Shown: positions 1 to 6,219 of the stretch, piece by piece
How the letters are laid out: the number at the start of each line of letters is the position of its first letter
How positions within the stretch are numbered: the stretch's first letter is position 1
Source of the DNA: an uncultured Acetobacteraceae bacterium
GTDB taxonomy: Bacteria > Pseudomonadota > Alphaproteobacteria > Acetobacterales > Acetobacteraceae
DNA length: 13,152 nucleotides
Assembly: GCA_937874445.1 (NCBI GenBank)
Contig: CALNAL010000377.1
Coordinates: 1-13,152 of the forward strand
Direction of reading: 5' to 3'
Made by a program: the position numbers and the translations under genes
Notes under the pieces: generated by a model
What the model was told of the DNA's origin: nothing
Databases searched by the model: none
What the model saw: the letters and a program-made list of their open reading frames with translations, nothing else

Positions 1-68
1 GCTTCACCGCGCCGAACAGCGATGCCAGCCACATCGTCTGCCGGGCCAAGGCCGTGGTCGTGCAATAG
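1..68 (+). CDS. 3' end of an unidentified protein (partial)
   Basis: The frame starting at base 3 is open from the left edge to a TAG at 66-68 and gives about 21 residues ending in CRAKAVVVQ. The 5' part lies outside the window. The stretch is too short to assign a family; nothing in it (no signature motif, no membrane segment) identifies a function. It is called coding because the frame is open to the edge, its composition matches the neighbouring genes, and it is followed by a clear drop into non-coding sequence. It could be chance, since 22 open codons are common at this GC content. Confidence 0.45.
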   Translation, partial: FTAPNSDASHIVCRAKAVVVQ

Positions 69-211
69 TCCTTCCCGCCCCCCCGGGGACGATCTGAGTA
101 TCAGCCCCTGATCGCGGTCTGAAATGCCCCTAAATGAGCGCTCACCGTGGTTTCAAGGGTTTCCCAATCTGCCTGGCTCGCTGTCCCAAACTCGGCGCCC
201 GGCTACAGCGG
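69..211. other. Intergenic region between convergent gene ends
   Basis: No gene is supported here. It separates the end of the left-edge plus-strand gene from the end of gpt, which runs the opposite way. A small imperfect palindrome (ATCAG CCC CTGAT, about 100-112) is the only structure seen before the repeat element that starts at about 212. It has no T tract, so it is not called a terminator. Confidence 0.4.
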
Positions 212-270
212 AGTCAAAAGAATAAAAGTCTGTTTGCTTCTTTTGCTTCAGGAAAAGAAAGCTTTGCCTT
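212..270 (-). repeat. Palindromic repeat copy 1, after gpt
   Basis: This is a member of the AT-rich interspersed palindrome family of the window. Read on the minus strand, it starts 13-14 bases after the gpt stop with a CAAGGCAAAG-like lead. An imperfect stem follows (236-244 pairing with 253-262, one bulged A, loop at 245-252), then a tail resembling the family tail AAAAAGNCTTTGTTCGTT. It aligns base for base with the copies at 9977 and 12315 over most of its length but has drifted in the tail. Position and hairpin suggest a role at the 3' end of the gpt transcript, but there is no U tract directly after the stem, so a classical intrinsic terminator is not shown. Confidence 0.6.
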
Positions 271-283
271 GAGTCGGGGGCGC

Positions 284-781
284 CTACTCGCTGGGCCGCT
301 CGCGTTTGACGAGCGGGACGGCGAACTGCGGTTCGGTATCCCAGGGGAAGAGGATCCACGTGCTCTGCGACACCTCGGTGACGAAGGTGTCCACCAGGCT
401 CTTGCCGGCGGGCTTGGCGTAGACGGTGGCGAAATGGGCCTTGGGGAGAATGGCCTTCACCACCCGGCCAGTGGTGCCGGTATCCACCAGATCGTCGATG
501 ACCAGCCAGCCCTCGCCGTCGCCGGCGGCGATCGGGGCCTTGACCACCTCGGGGGCGCCGATCTCGGTCTCGCCGGACTTGCCCTTGGCGTAGGTCACCA
601 CCGAAACGGTCTCGACGACGCGGCATTCCAGCTCGCGGGCGATGATGGCGGCCGGGATCAGTCCGCCGCGGGTGATGGCGACGATGCCCTTGAGGGGGCG
701 CATGTCCATCAGTCGCCAGGCGAGGGCGCGGGCGTCGCGGTGCAGCTGGTCCCAGGTGACGGTATAGTAGTGGGTCGGCAT
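284..781 (-). CDS. gpt: Xanthine phosphoribosyltransferase
   Basis: This purine salvage enzyme transfers a phosphoribosyl group from PRPP to xanthine/guanine in the cytoplasm. The 165-residue product closely follows the E. coli Gpt pattern (152 residues). It has TRGGLIPA at 38-45, the PRPP-binding segment LVIDDLVDTGTT at 93-104 with the acidic pair D96/D97, then PKAHFATVYAKPAG at 113-126 and the WILFPWD segment at 142-148. The ATG start is fixed by the alignment to the family N-terminus and by a one-base overlap with the upstream csaA stop (TGATG), which suggests translational coupling. A palindromic repeat follows the stop within about 14 bases. Which purine it prefers cannot be read from the sequence. 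Confidence 0.95.
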   Translation of the reverse strand: MPTHYYTVTWDQLHRDARALAWRLMDMRPLKGIVAITRGGLIPAAIIARELECRVVETVSVVTYAKGKSGETEIGAPEVVKAPIAAGDGEGWLVIDDLVDTGTTGRVVKAILPKAHFATVYAKPAGKSLVDTFVTEVSQSTWILFPWDTEPQFAVPLVKRERPSE

Positions 782-1113
782 CAGAACATTTTCGCTCCGT
801 TGGGGACAGTCGAGTCGGGGGCGAGCAATACCACGGCGCCGTTCTGGTCGGGAACGCCGAGGGTGAGCACTTCGCTTGCGAAGCCGGCAATGCTGCGTGC
901 GGGGAGGTTGGTGACGGCCATCACCTGCCGGCCGATCAGGTGCTCGGGCGTGTAGCGCGCGGTGATCTGCGCGGAGGAGCGCTTGACCCCGAAGGCCGGG
1001 CCGAAGTCGATGGTGAGCGCCAGCGCCGGCTTGCGCGCCCCGGCGAGCGGCTGGGCCGCGACGACGGTTCCGACGCGGATTTCCAGCGCGTTGAAGTCCT
1101 CGATGGTGGGCAT
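781..1113 (-). CDS. csaA: CsaA-like tRNA-binding/export-related chaperone protein
   Basis: This 110-residue protein is a single EMAP/tRNA-binding OB-fold domain, the size of Bacillus CsaA. Landmarks are the N-terminal IRVGTVVAA (12-20), the IDFGPAFGVKRSSAQIT segment (35-51), VTNLPARSIAGFASEVLTLG (67-86) and the C-terminal VPNGAK (103-108), all close to remembered CsaA sequences. Family members are dimeric; CsaA has reported chaperone activity for exported proteins and binds tRNA. The ATG start has a strong GGGGAGA site seven bases upstream (1121-1127). It lies first in a two-gene unit with gpt. The coupling of a CsaA-type protein to purine salvage has no obvious functional explanation. Confidence 0.92.
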   Translation of the reverse strand: MPTIEDFNALEIRVGTVVAAQPLAGARKPALALTIDFGPAFGVKRSSAQITARYTPEHLIGRQVMAVTNLPARSIAGFASEVLTLGVPDQNGAVVLLAPDSTVPNGAKMF

Positions 1114-1295
1114 GGGCGAATCTCCCCGTTGCGTGAGCGGCGGAGGATGGCACGGGTGCGTCGCGACGGGGAGGGGCGGAACCGGCCCGTCCCCCCGAAT
1201 TCTGCGCATCCTGCTCCCGCCGCCGCACGCCCCGGAAGGCGTTGGTGTACGATGGGATGCATTTCCGGGAGTCCCCCGGGGAGGAGCGGCCCGCC
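1114..1295. other. Intergenic region between lipoprotein gene and csaA
   Basis: These 182 bases carry the csaA ribosome site at their left end and GC-rich sequence elsewhere, including a TCCCCGGGG-type palindrome near 1272-1283 just after the lipoprotein stop. That could contribute to termination, but it has no T tract. No convincing -35/-10 pair was found for csaA, and no gene is supported. Confidence 0.4.
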
Positions 1296-1547
1296 CTACC
1301 GCCAGACTGGTTTGCCGAGGTTGACGTCGTGCCCGCTGGTCACGGCGCCGCCGACCGCGCCGACCGCGCCGCCGACCGCGGCCCCCACCAGCGGATTGGC
1401 CCCGGTGATGGCCGCGACGCCCGCGCCGCCGGCCGCGCCGAGCATGCCGCCCGAGAGGGCCCGGTCGCCGCGATTGTAGCCGCATCCTGCCAGTCCAGTC
1501 AGCAACAGGCCCAGCGAGGCATAGACAATGAGACGATGCGAGAACAT
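1296..1547 (-). CDS. Small glycine-zipper lipoprotein, function unknown
   Basis: The 83-residue product has a short basic start (MFSHR), a hydrophobic stretch (7-20) and a lipobox LAGC at 19-22, so Cys22 is the predicted lipidated residue after signal peptidase II cleavage. The mature part is dominated by small residues with regularly spaced glycines (about 33-68, GAAVGGAVGAVGGAV-type), a glycine-zipper pattern that packs in or on membranes. It ends in a short polar tail. The ATG at 1547 is preferred over an upstream in-frame start because a GGGAGAG ribosome site precedes it at good spacing and it gives a proper signal peptide. It is probably an outer-membrane-associated lipoprotein; no enzymatic motif is present. 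It is divergent from the ggt-like gene and separated from csaA by 182 bases. Confidence 0.85.
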   Translation of the reverse strand: MFSHRLIVYASLGLLLTGLAGCGYNRGDRALSGGMLGAAGGAGVAAITGANPLVGAAVGGAVGAVGGAVTSGHDVNLGKPVWR

Positions 1548-1674
1548 TTTCCGCTCTCCCTCGTTGTGTTGGGTGCTGTTCCCCCCAGGGGCCAGCAAGG
1601 CATCACTTCACATACGACCGTTGTCTGAATTGTGGCGTCATCTCGCCGAAATCAAGTATTTCTCTTTCTTATCC

Positions 1675-1684
1675 GCATCGATGC
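1675..1684. promoter_or_regulatory. 10-bp perfect palindrome in divergent intergenic region
   Basis: GCATCGATGC is a perfect 10-base palindrome, 20 bases upstream of the candidate -35 box for the ggt-like gene. It lies in the AT-richer 230-base gap between divergent genes, where an operator would be expected. A palindrome of this size also occurs by chance, so this is only a candidate operator. Confidence 0.2.
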
Positions 1685-1703
1685 TTGCGTTTTTCCGGAC
1701 TGC

Positions 1704-1733
1704 TTGCAGCCTTCCGTTCCCCGGCGCCATAAT
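1704..1733 (+). promoter_or_regulatory. Candidate sigma70-type promoter for the ggt-like gene
   Basis: TTGCAG (1704-1709) and CATAAT (1728-1733) are separated by 18 bases and lie about 45 bases before the GTG start, within the divergent 1548-1777 intergenic region. The match is fair for both boxes. A weaker minus-strand pair (TTGATT/CAATTC, about 1655 to 1627, spacer 17) could serve the lipoprotein gene. Both are read by eye only. Confidence 0.35.
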
Positions 1734-1777
1734 TTCCGTTTCCTTTCGCCTCCCCCCAATGCCTTCAGGAGAAGCGC

Positions 1778-3376
1778 GTGCGCGATCTGCATCTGCCGGG
1801 CCGCAGCCCGGTGCTTTCGGCCCATGGCATGGCCGCCACCTCGATGCCCCAGGCTACCCTTGCCGCGCTCGACGTGCTGCGCTCCGGCGGCAATGCGCTC
1901 GACGCCGCGGTGGCCGCCGTGGCCGTGCTGGGCGTGGTCGAGCCGCAGTCCACCGGCCTCGGGGGCGACTGCTTCTGTCTCTACGCGCCCGCCCACCAGC
2001 GTCGCGTGGTGGCGCTCAACGGCTCCGGCCGCGCCCCCGCCGGCGCGAGCATCGACTGGTTCGAATCCCACGGAATCGCCGCCCTCGAGCCGACCTCCGC
2101 CCACGCGGTGACGGTGCCCGGCGCCGTCTCGGCCTGGGAGACCCTGCTGGAGGCGTATGGAACCCGGGGCTTCGACGAGCTGCTGCGCCCGGCCATCGCC
2201 TATGCCGAGGAGGGATTCTTCGTCTCCCCGGTGGTGGCCTCGGCCTGGCAGGCCAACGCCGGCAAGCTGCGCGCCAATGGTGCCGCGCCCTTCCTGCCCG
2301 GCGGCCGTGCCCCGGCCTGGGGGGACCGCTTCGTCCAGCCCGAGCTGGCCCGCACCCTGCGCGCGATCGCCCGCCACGGCGCCCGCGCCTTCTACGAGGG
2401 CGAGGTGGCCGCCGACCTGGTGGCCGCGCTCAACGCCCGCGGCGGGCTGCACACGCTGGAGGATTTCGCCGCCGGCCGCACCGCCGCCCATTTCGTCGAG
2501 CCCATCCACATTCCCTGGAACGGCTACGAGGTCTGGCAGTGCCCGCCCAACGGCTCGGGGATGATCGTGCTGATGATCCTCGGCATCCTCGCCGGCTTCG
2601 GCCCCGCGCCCGACGGTCCCCTCGGCGTCACCCGCTGGCAGCGCCACATCGAGGCCGCCCGCCTGGCCTACCGCGACCGCGACGCCTTCCTCGCCGACCC
2701 CACCCAGGTGGCGGTGCCGGTGGAGAAGCTCACCAGCCCGGCCTATCTGGACTCCCTGCGCCGTCTGATCCGCGACGACGCGGCCCTGCCCGAGCTGCCG
2801 CCGGCCGGGGAGAGCGACCTCGCGCGCCACAAGGACACCGTCTATCTCTGCGTGGTGGACCGCGACGGCAACGCCTGCTCCTTCATCAATTCGCTGTTCC
2901 AGGCGTTCGGCTCGGGCATCCTCGGCGCGAAATCGGGGGTGATGCTGCAGAACCGCGGCTTCGGATTCCGTCTCCAGCGCGGCCATCCCAATTGCATCGC
3001 CCCCGGCAAGCGGCCGCTGCACACCATCATCCCGGGGATGGTGACGAAGGACGGCACGGCGGTGATGCCCTATGGCGTGATGGGCGGCCACTACCAGCCC
3101 ATGGGCCAGACCTCCTTCCTGACCAACCACTTCGACTACGGTCTCGACCTGCAGGAATCGCTCGACCTCTGCCGCCTCTTCCCCTTCGGCGGCAAGGTGC
3201 AGGTCGAGCGCGGCGTGCCCGCGGCGCTGCGCGAGGGGCTTGCCGCCCTGGGACACAGCCTGGAAGAGGTCGCCACACCCCACGGCGGGGGGCAGGCCAT
3301 CTGGATCGACCATGCGCGTGGATGTCTGGTCGGCGCCTCCGAACCGCGCAAGGATGGCTGCGCGCTCGGCTACTGA
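1778..3376 (+). CDS. Gamma-glutamyltransferase-family Ntn hydrolase (HpxW/YwrD-like)
   Basis: The 532-residue protein has the full GGT architecture without a signal peptide, so it is probably cytoplasmic. EPQSTGLGGDCF at 55-66 is the family's N-terminal glycine motif. DTVYLCVVD at 353-361 places the autoprocessing and catalytic Thr at 354, giving predicted subunits of about 353 and 179 residues. The segment GGHYQP lies at 436-441. After the nucleophile it has GSGILGAKSGVMLQNRG and then PLHTIIPG, in place of the NNxMDDF and PLSSMSP motifs that bind the gamma-glutamyl group in classical GGTs. It more resembles the oxamate amidohydrolase/YwrD branch, so the substrate may be another amide. The GTG start has AGGAG six bases upstream (1767-1771). 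It is followed after 28 bases by an amidase gene, probably co-transcribed. Confidence 0.9.
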   Translation: MRDLHLPGRSPVLSAHGMAATSMPQATLAALDVLRSGGNALDAAVAAVAVLGVVEPQSTGLGGDCFCLYAPAHQRRVVALNGSGRAPAGASIDWFESHGIAALEPTSAHAVTVPGAVSAWETLLEAYGTRGFDELLRPAIAYAEEGFFVSPVVASAWQANAGKLRANGAAPFLPGGRAPAWGDRFVQPELARTLRAIARHGARAFYEGEVAADLVAALNARGGLHTLEDFAAGRTAAHFVEPIHIPWNGYEVWQCPPNGSGMIVLMILGILAGFGPAPDGPLGVTRWQRHIEAARLAYRDRDAFLADPTQVAVPVEKLTSPAYLDSLRRLIRDDAALPELPPAGESDLARHKDTVYLCVVDRDGNACSFINSLFQAFGSGILGAKSGVMLQNRGFGFRLQRGHPNCIAPGKRPLHTIIPGMVTKDGTAVMPYGVMGGHYQPMGQTSFLTNHFDYGLDLQESLDLCRLFPFGGKVQVERGVPAALREGLAALGHSLEEVATPHGGGQAIWIDHARGCLVGASEPRKDGCALGY

Positions 3377-3404
3377 AGAAGCCCCTGAAGAAACGGACCC
3401 CCTG

Positions 3405-4895
3405 ATGGACCCCTGCGACCTGACCGCCTGTGCCGCCCGCTCCCTGATCGGCCGCCGCAAGCTCTCCCCGGTGGAACTGGTGGAGAGCTGCATCGCCCGC
3501 ATCGAGACGGTCGATCCCGCCGTCAATGCCATGCCCATCCGCGACTTCGAGCGGGCCCGCGCCACGGCCCGCAGCGCGGAGGCCGCCGTCATGGCGGGGG
3601 GGCCGCTCGGCGCCCTGCACGGCCTGCCGCTCGGGGTGAAGGACCTCCAGGAGACGGCCGGCCTGCGCACCACCTTCGGCAGCCCGATCTTCCGCGACCA
3701 CATCCCCGCCCGCGACTGGCGCATCGTCGCCGATGCCCGGGCGGCCGGGGCGATCGTGCTGGGCAAGACCAACACCCCCGAGTTCGGCGCCGGCGCCAAC
3801 ACCCGCAACGCCGTTCTGGGCGCCTGCGGCAACCCCTTCAATCCCAGCTACTCCGCCGCCGGCTCCTCGGGCGGCTCGGCGGTGGCGCTGGCCTGCGGCA
3901 TGGTGCCGCTTGCCACCGGCTCCGATACCGGCGGCAGCCTGCGCAATCCCGCCGCCTTCAACGGCATCGTCGGCTTCCGCCCGACCCCCGGCCTGGTCCC
4001 CAGCGAGGCCCGGGCGCTGGGGGCCTCGGGCCTGCCCGTGCTCGGCCCGATGGCCCGCACCGTGGCCGACGCCGCCCTGCTGCTTTCCGCCATCGCCTCC
4101 GACGACGCGCGCGACCCGCTGGCCACCACCATCCACGGCCGCGCCGTCCGCACCCCGGGCGAGTTCTTCCCCCTGGCGCCGATCGACCTCGGCGGGCTGC
4201 GCGTGGCCATCACGCCCGACTTCGGCTTCGCCCCGGTGGAGCGCGTGGTGCGCGAGGCCTTCGCCGAGAAATGCGCCCTGCTGGCGGATTCCTTCGCCTC
4301 GGTGCGCGAGGCCAGCCCCGACTGTTCCGGCGCCAACGATGCCTTCGCCGTGCTGCGCGCGCTGAATTTCCTGGCCTCGCACCTCGAGCGCCTGCGCACC
4401 CGCCCGGAGGACCTCGGCCCCAACGTGCGTGCCAACGTCGAGGAGGGCCTGCGCTACTCCGCCGCCGATGCCGCCCGGGCGCTGGCCACCCAGACTGCGA
4501 TCTACCGCCGCTGGCAGGTCTTCTTCCAGGATGTGGACATCATCCTGGCGCCGTCCATCACCATTTCGCCCCGGCCCTGGCGCGAGCTTTACCCCACGCA
4601 GATCGACGGAGAGCCGACGCAGAGCTATTTCCACTGGCTGGCGATGGCCTATGCGGTAACCCTGCCCGGCCATCCCGCGCTTTCGCTGCCGGTGGGGCGC
4701 GACGCCAAGGGCATGCCCTTCGGCCTGCAGATCGTCGGCCCCCGCGGCGGCGACGCCCTGGTGCTGCGCGTGGCCGCGGCGCTGGAGGAGATGCTGGCCG
4801 AGGACCCCCGCACCGCCCGCCCCGAGCCGGACCTTGCCGCGCTGCGGGCGGCGCCCCCGATCGCCGAGGCGGAGGGCTTCCTCGGTTTTGCGTGA
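3405..4895 (+). CDS. Amidase-signature family amidohydrolase
   Basis: This 496-residue enzyme of the amidase signature (AS) family hydrolyses a carbon-nitrogen amide bond in the cytoplasm; the substrate is unknown. The Ser-cisSer-Lys triad is visible: K79 in PLGVKDL, S155 in AGSSGGSA and the nucleophile S178 in GSDTGGSLRNPAAF. The C-terminal part has the HPALSLPVG and GLQIVGPRGGD segments common to GatA-like amidases. It is close to a group of proteobacterial amidases annotated only as amidase family. The ATG at 3405 gives the usual N-terminus (LSPVELVESCIARI soon after the start). An in-frame ATG at 3354 would overlap the preceding gene and is less likely. The ribosome site is weak, and the gene probably relies on coupling with the ggt-like gene 28 bases upstream. 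Confidence 0.93.
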   Translation: MDPCDLTACAARSLIGRRKLSPVELVESCIARIETVDPAVNAMPIRDFERARATARSAEAAVMAGGPLGALHGLPLGVKDLQETAGLRTTFGSPIFRDHIPARDWRIVADARAAGAIVLGKTNTPEFGAGANTRNAVLGACGNPFNPSYSAAGSSGGSAVALACGMVPLATGSDTGGSLRNPAAFNGIVGFRPTPGLVPSEARALGASGLPVLGPMARTVADAALLLSAIASDDARDPLATTIHGRAVRTPGEFFPLAPIDLGGLRVAITPDFGFAPVERVVREAFAEKCALLADSFASVREASPDCSGANDAFAVLRALNFLASHLERLRTRPEDLGPNVRANVEEGLRYSAADAARALATQTAIYRRWQVFFQDVDIILAPSITISPRPWRELYPTQIDGEPTQSYFHWLAMAYAVTLPGHPALSLPVGRDAKGMPFGLQIVGPRGGDALVLRVAAALEEMLAEDPRTARPEPDLAALRAAPPIAEAEGFLGFA

Positions 4896-4912
4896 TGTCG
4901 TGGTGAGTTGAA

Positions 4913-5659
4913 GTGGCGCAGAGAGAGACTCCGAAATCCAGCCTGCCGTGGCGACGCGCCCTGCGCCGTGCGTCGCTGCGCCTGATCGTGCGTGTCCGCC
5001 GTCAGCCGCGCCGCCGGCCGCCCAAATCCGGCCCCACCACGCTGCGGGTCATCAGCTGGAACCTGCTGCGGCTCACCGGCGCCACGCTGGAGGATGTGGT
5101 GCGCCTGGTGCGCGCCCAGCAGCCCGACCTGCTGCTGATGCAGGAGGCCACCGCCGCCATCGATACCCTGGCCGAGGAGGTCGGCGGCCACTACTGGCGC
5201 ACGCCGCTGCCGGGGCGCATCCACGGCCTGGCGGTGTGGACCCCCAAGCCGCTGCCGCATCCGCCCCTCGTCCTGGAGCTGCCCGCCGGAACCCTCATCC
5301 GCCGCGTCTCGCTCATCGTGCGCCTCGGCGACATCGGCATCGCCAACGTCCACCTTTCGCACGGGCAGATGCTGAACCGCCGCCAGCTGCGCGCCCTCGC
5401 CAAGGCATTGCCGCCGCGTGCCGCCGTGCTCGGCGACTACAACCAGGTGGGCCCGGCGCTGCTGCCCGGCTTCGCGGACGTCGGACCGCGCGTGCCGACC
5501 CACAACATGGGCGATGTCGTGCCGCTGCGTCTCGACCGCTGCCTGGTCCGCGGCCTCGACTGCCTCTCGGCGGCCGTGCTGCCCCGCCGGCATTCCGACC
5601 ACCGGCCCATCATGGTGACCCTCGAAACCGTCCGGGCCTCCCGCGCCGAAGCGGCCTGA
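4913..5659 (+). CDS. Cytoplasmic endonuclease/exonuclease/phosphatase family protein
   Basis: This 248-residue EEP-fold protein (metal-dependent phosphodiesterase/nuclease superfamily) has catalytic positions in the expected order: N50 in SWN, E78 in MQEA, H147 in NVHLSH, D175/N177 in GDYNQ, and the terminal SDHRP with D229/H230. The first 35 residues carry twelve arginines and two lysines and have no signal peptide, so it may bind nucleic acid or an acidic membrane surface. The GTG start lies 17 bases after the amidase stop, with GGTGAG five bases upstream. No ATG is available in frame before the conserved core. Substrate (DNA, RNA, phospholipid head group or inositol phosphate) cannot be decided. 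It is likely the last gene of the plus-strand run. Confidence 0.88.
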   Translation: MAQRETPKSSLPWRRALRRASLRLIVRVRRQPRRRPPKSGPTTLRVISWNLLRLTGATLEDVVRLVRAQQPDLLLMQEATAAIDTLAEEVGGHYWRTPLPGRIHGLAVWTPKPLPHPPLVLELPAGTLIRRVSLIVRLGDIGIANVHLSHGQMLNRRQLRALAKALPPRAAVLGDYNQVGPALLPGFADVGPRVPTHNMGDVVPLRLDRCLVRGLDCLSAAVLPRRHSDHRPIMVTLETVRASRAEAA

Positions 5660-5677
5660 GCGGCCCCCGGGCGTTCC

Positions 5678-6070
5678 CTATCCCGCCCCGCCGGCGATGC
5701 GCACGGCGAGCAGGTATCCCGCGGCGGCGGCCAGCAGGCCGAGCCCGACGGAAAGCCCGACATAGGCTGCCGCGGCCCCGAGCGCCTCGCCGCGGATCAG
5801 CTCCAGGGTCTGCTGGCTGAACGAGGAGAAGGTGGTGAAGCCGCCGCACAGGCCCACCATCACGAAGGTGCGCAGGTCGGAGGGGGCGGGGAAGGGGCCG
5901 AAGGCGGCGGTCAGCGTGCCGAAGAAGACGATCACGAAGCTGCCGAAGATGTTGATGAGCAGCGTGCCCCATGGAAAGGGAGTGCCCCACCAAGCCACCG
6001 TCAGCAGTCCCACGCCATAGCGCGCCATGCCGCCCAGCGCGCTGCCGAGCGCCACCCACAACCACACCAT
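5678..6070 (-). CDS. crcB: Fluoride ion channel CrcB/Fluc
   Basis: The 130-residue, four-helix membrane protein exports fluoride as a dual-topology dimer in the inner membrane. Family marks are all present: GGMARYG near 13-19, GTLLINIFGSF at about 35-45 (with the conserved Asn) and GLCGGFTTFSSFSQQTLEL at about 73-91, which holds the phenylalanines and the TTFSSF motif lining the fluoride path. The hydrophobic segments fall at about 1-24, 33-57, 67-83 and 98-124. The ATG at 6070 is fixed by the family N-terminus. It is convergent with the EEP gene (18 bases between stops). A possible promoter, TTGCAC (6131 to 6126) and TCTAAC (6108 to 6103) with a 17-base spacer, lies upstream. No fluoride riboswitch was recognised in the leader. 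Confidence 0.95.
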   Translation of the reverse strand: MVWLWVALGSALGGMARYGVGLLTVAWWGTPFPWGTLLINIFGSFVIVFFGTLTAAFGPFPAPSDLRTFVMVGLCGGFTTFSSFSQQTLELIRGEALGAAAAYVGLSVGLGLLAAAAGYLLAVRIAGGAG

Positions 6071-6133
6071 CGTCCCGTCCGAACTTTTGTCTTGCCGAGC
6101 GAGTTAGACCGCCGTGCGCGCCGCCGTGCAAGA

Positions 6134-6145
6134 CCCGCAGGCGGG
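6134..6145. other. GC hairpin next to repeat copy 2
   Basis: CCCGC AG GCGGG is a short perfect inverted repeat on the tail side of the degenerate palindromic repeat at 6152. The same arrangement (GC hairpin beside repeat tail) occurs at 9948-9976 and 12225-12255. It is short enough to be chance. Confidence 0.3.
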
Positions 6146-6151
6146 ACCCTC

Positions 6152-6196
6152 AACGGATAAGGCGTTCCTGCTTCTTGCCTGATCGCGAGAAGAACA
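6152..6196 (-). repeat. Degenerate palindromic repeat copy 2, after transporter gene
   Basis: This stretch aligns with the repeat family. AACGGATAAGGCGTTCCTG (6152-6170) matches the tail of the copy at 9891-9947 read in reverse (AACGGATGAAGCTTTCCTG). A CTTCT...AGAAG stem (6171-6175 with 6188-6192) sits where the family hairpin is expected. It has lost most of the A and T runs. As with copies 1, 4 and 6, it lies just after the stop codon of a minus-strand gene. Confidence 0.45.
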
Positions 6197-6216
6197 CCGC
6201 CCCCTGCCTGGGGCGG
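6185..6216 (-). terminator. Probable intrinsic terminator of the transporter gene
   Basis: A perfect 7-bp GC stem (6210-6216 with 6197-6203, loop of six) begins three bases after the transporter stop when read on the minus strand. It is followed by TGTTCTTCTC, which is moderately T-rich. The placement and stem strength fit an intrinsic terminator, though the T tract is broken. Confidence 0.5.
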
Positions 6217-6219
6217 CCT

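Noticed and set aside
1528..3405. 625-codon plus-strand frame overlapping the GGT-like gene
   Set aside because: It uses a different frame from the gene, has Arg/Pro-rich low-complexity sequence, and starts inside the lipoprotein gene region. The frame starting at 1778 has all GGT motifs.
1652..3841. 729-codon minus-strand open frame antisense to the GGT-like and amidase genes
   Set aside because: It is a shadow of high GC content: its translation is low-complexity and rich in Gly/Ala/Arg/His with no family motifs, and it crosses two well-identified genes on the other strand.
6071..6150. Fluoride riboswitch upstream of crcB
   Set aside because: The conserved crcB-motif segments could not be found in the leader; only a short GC hairpin and repeat-derived sequence are present.
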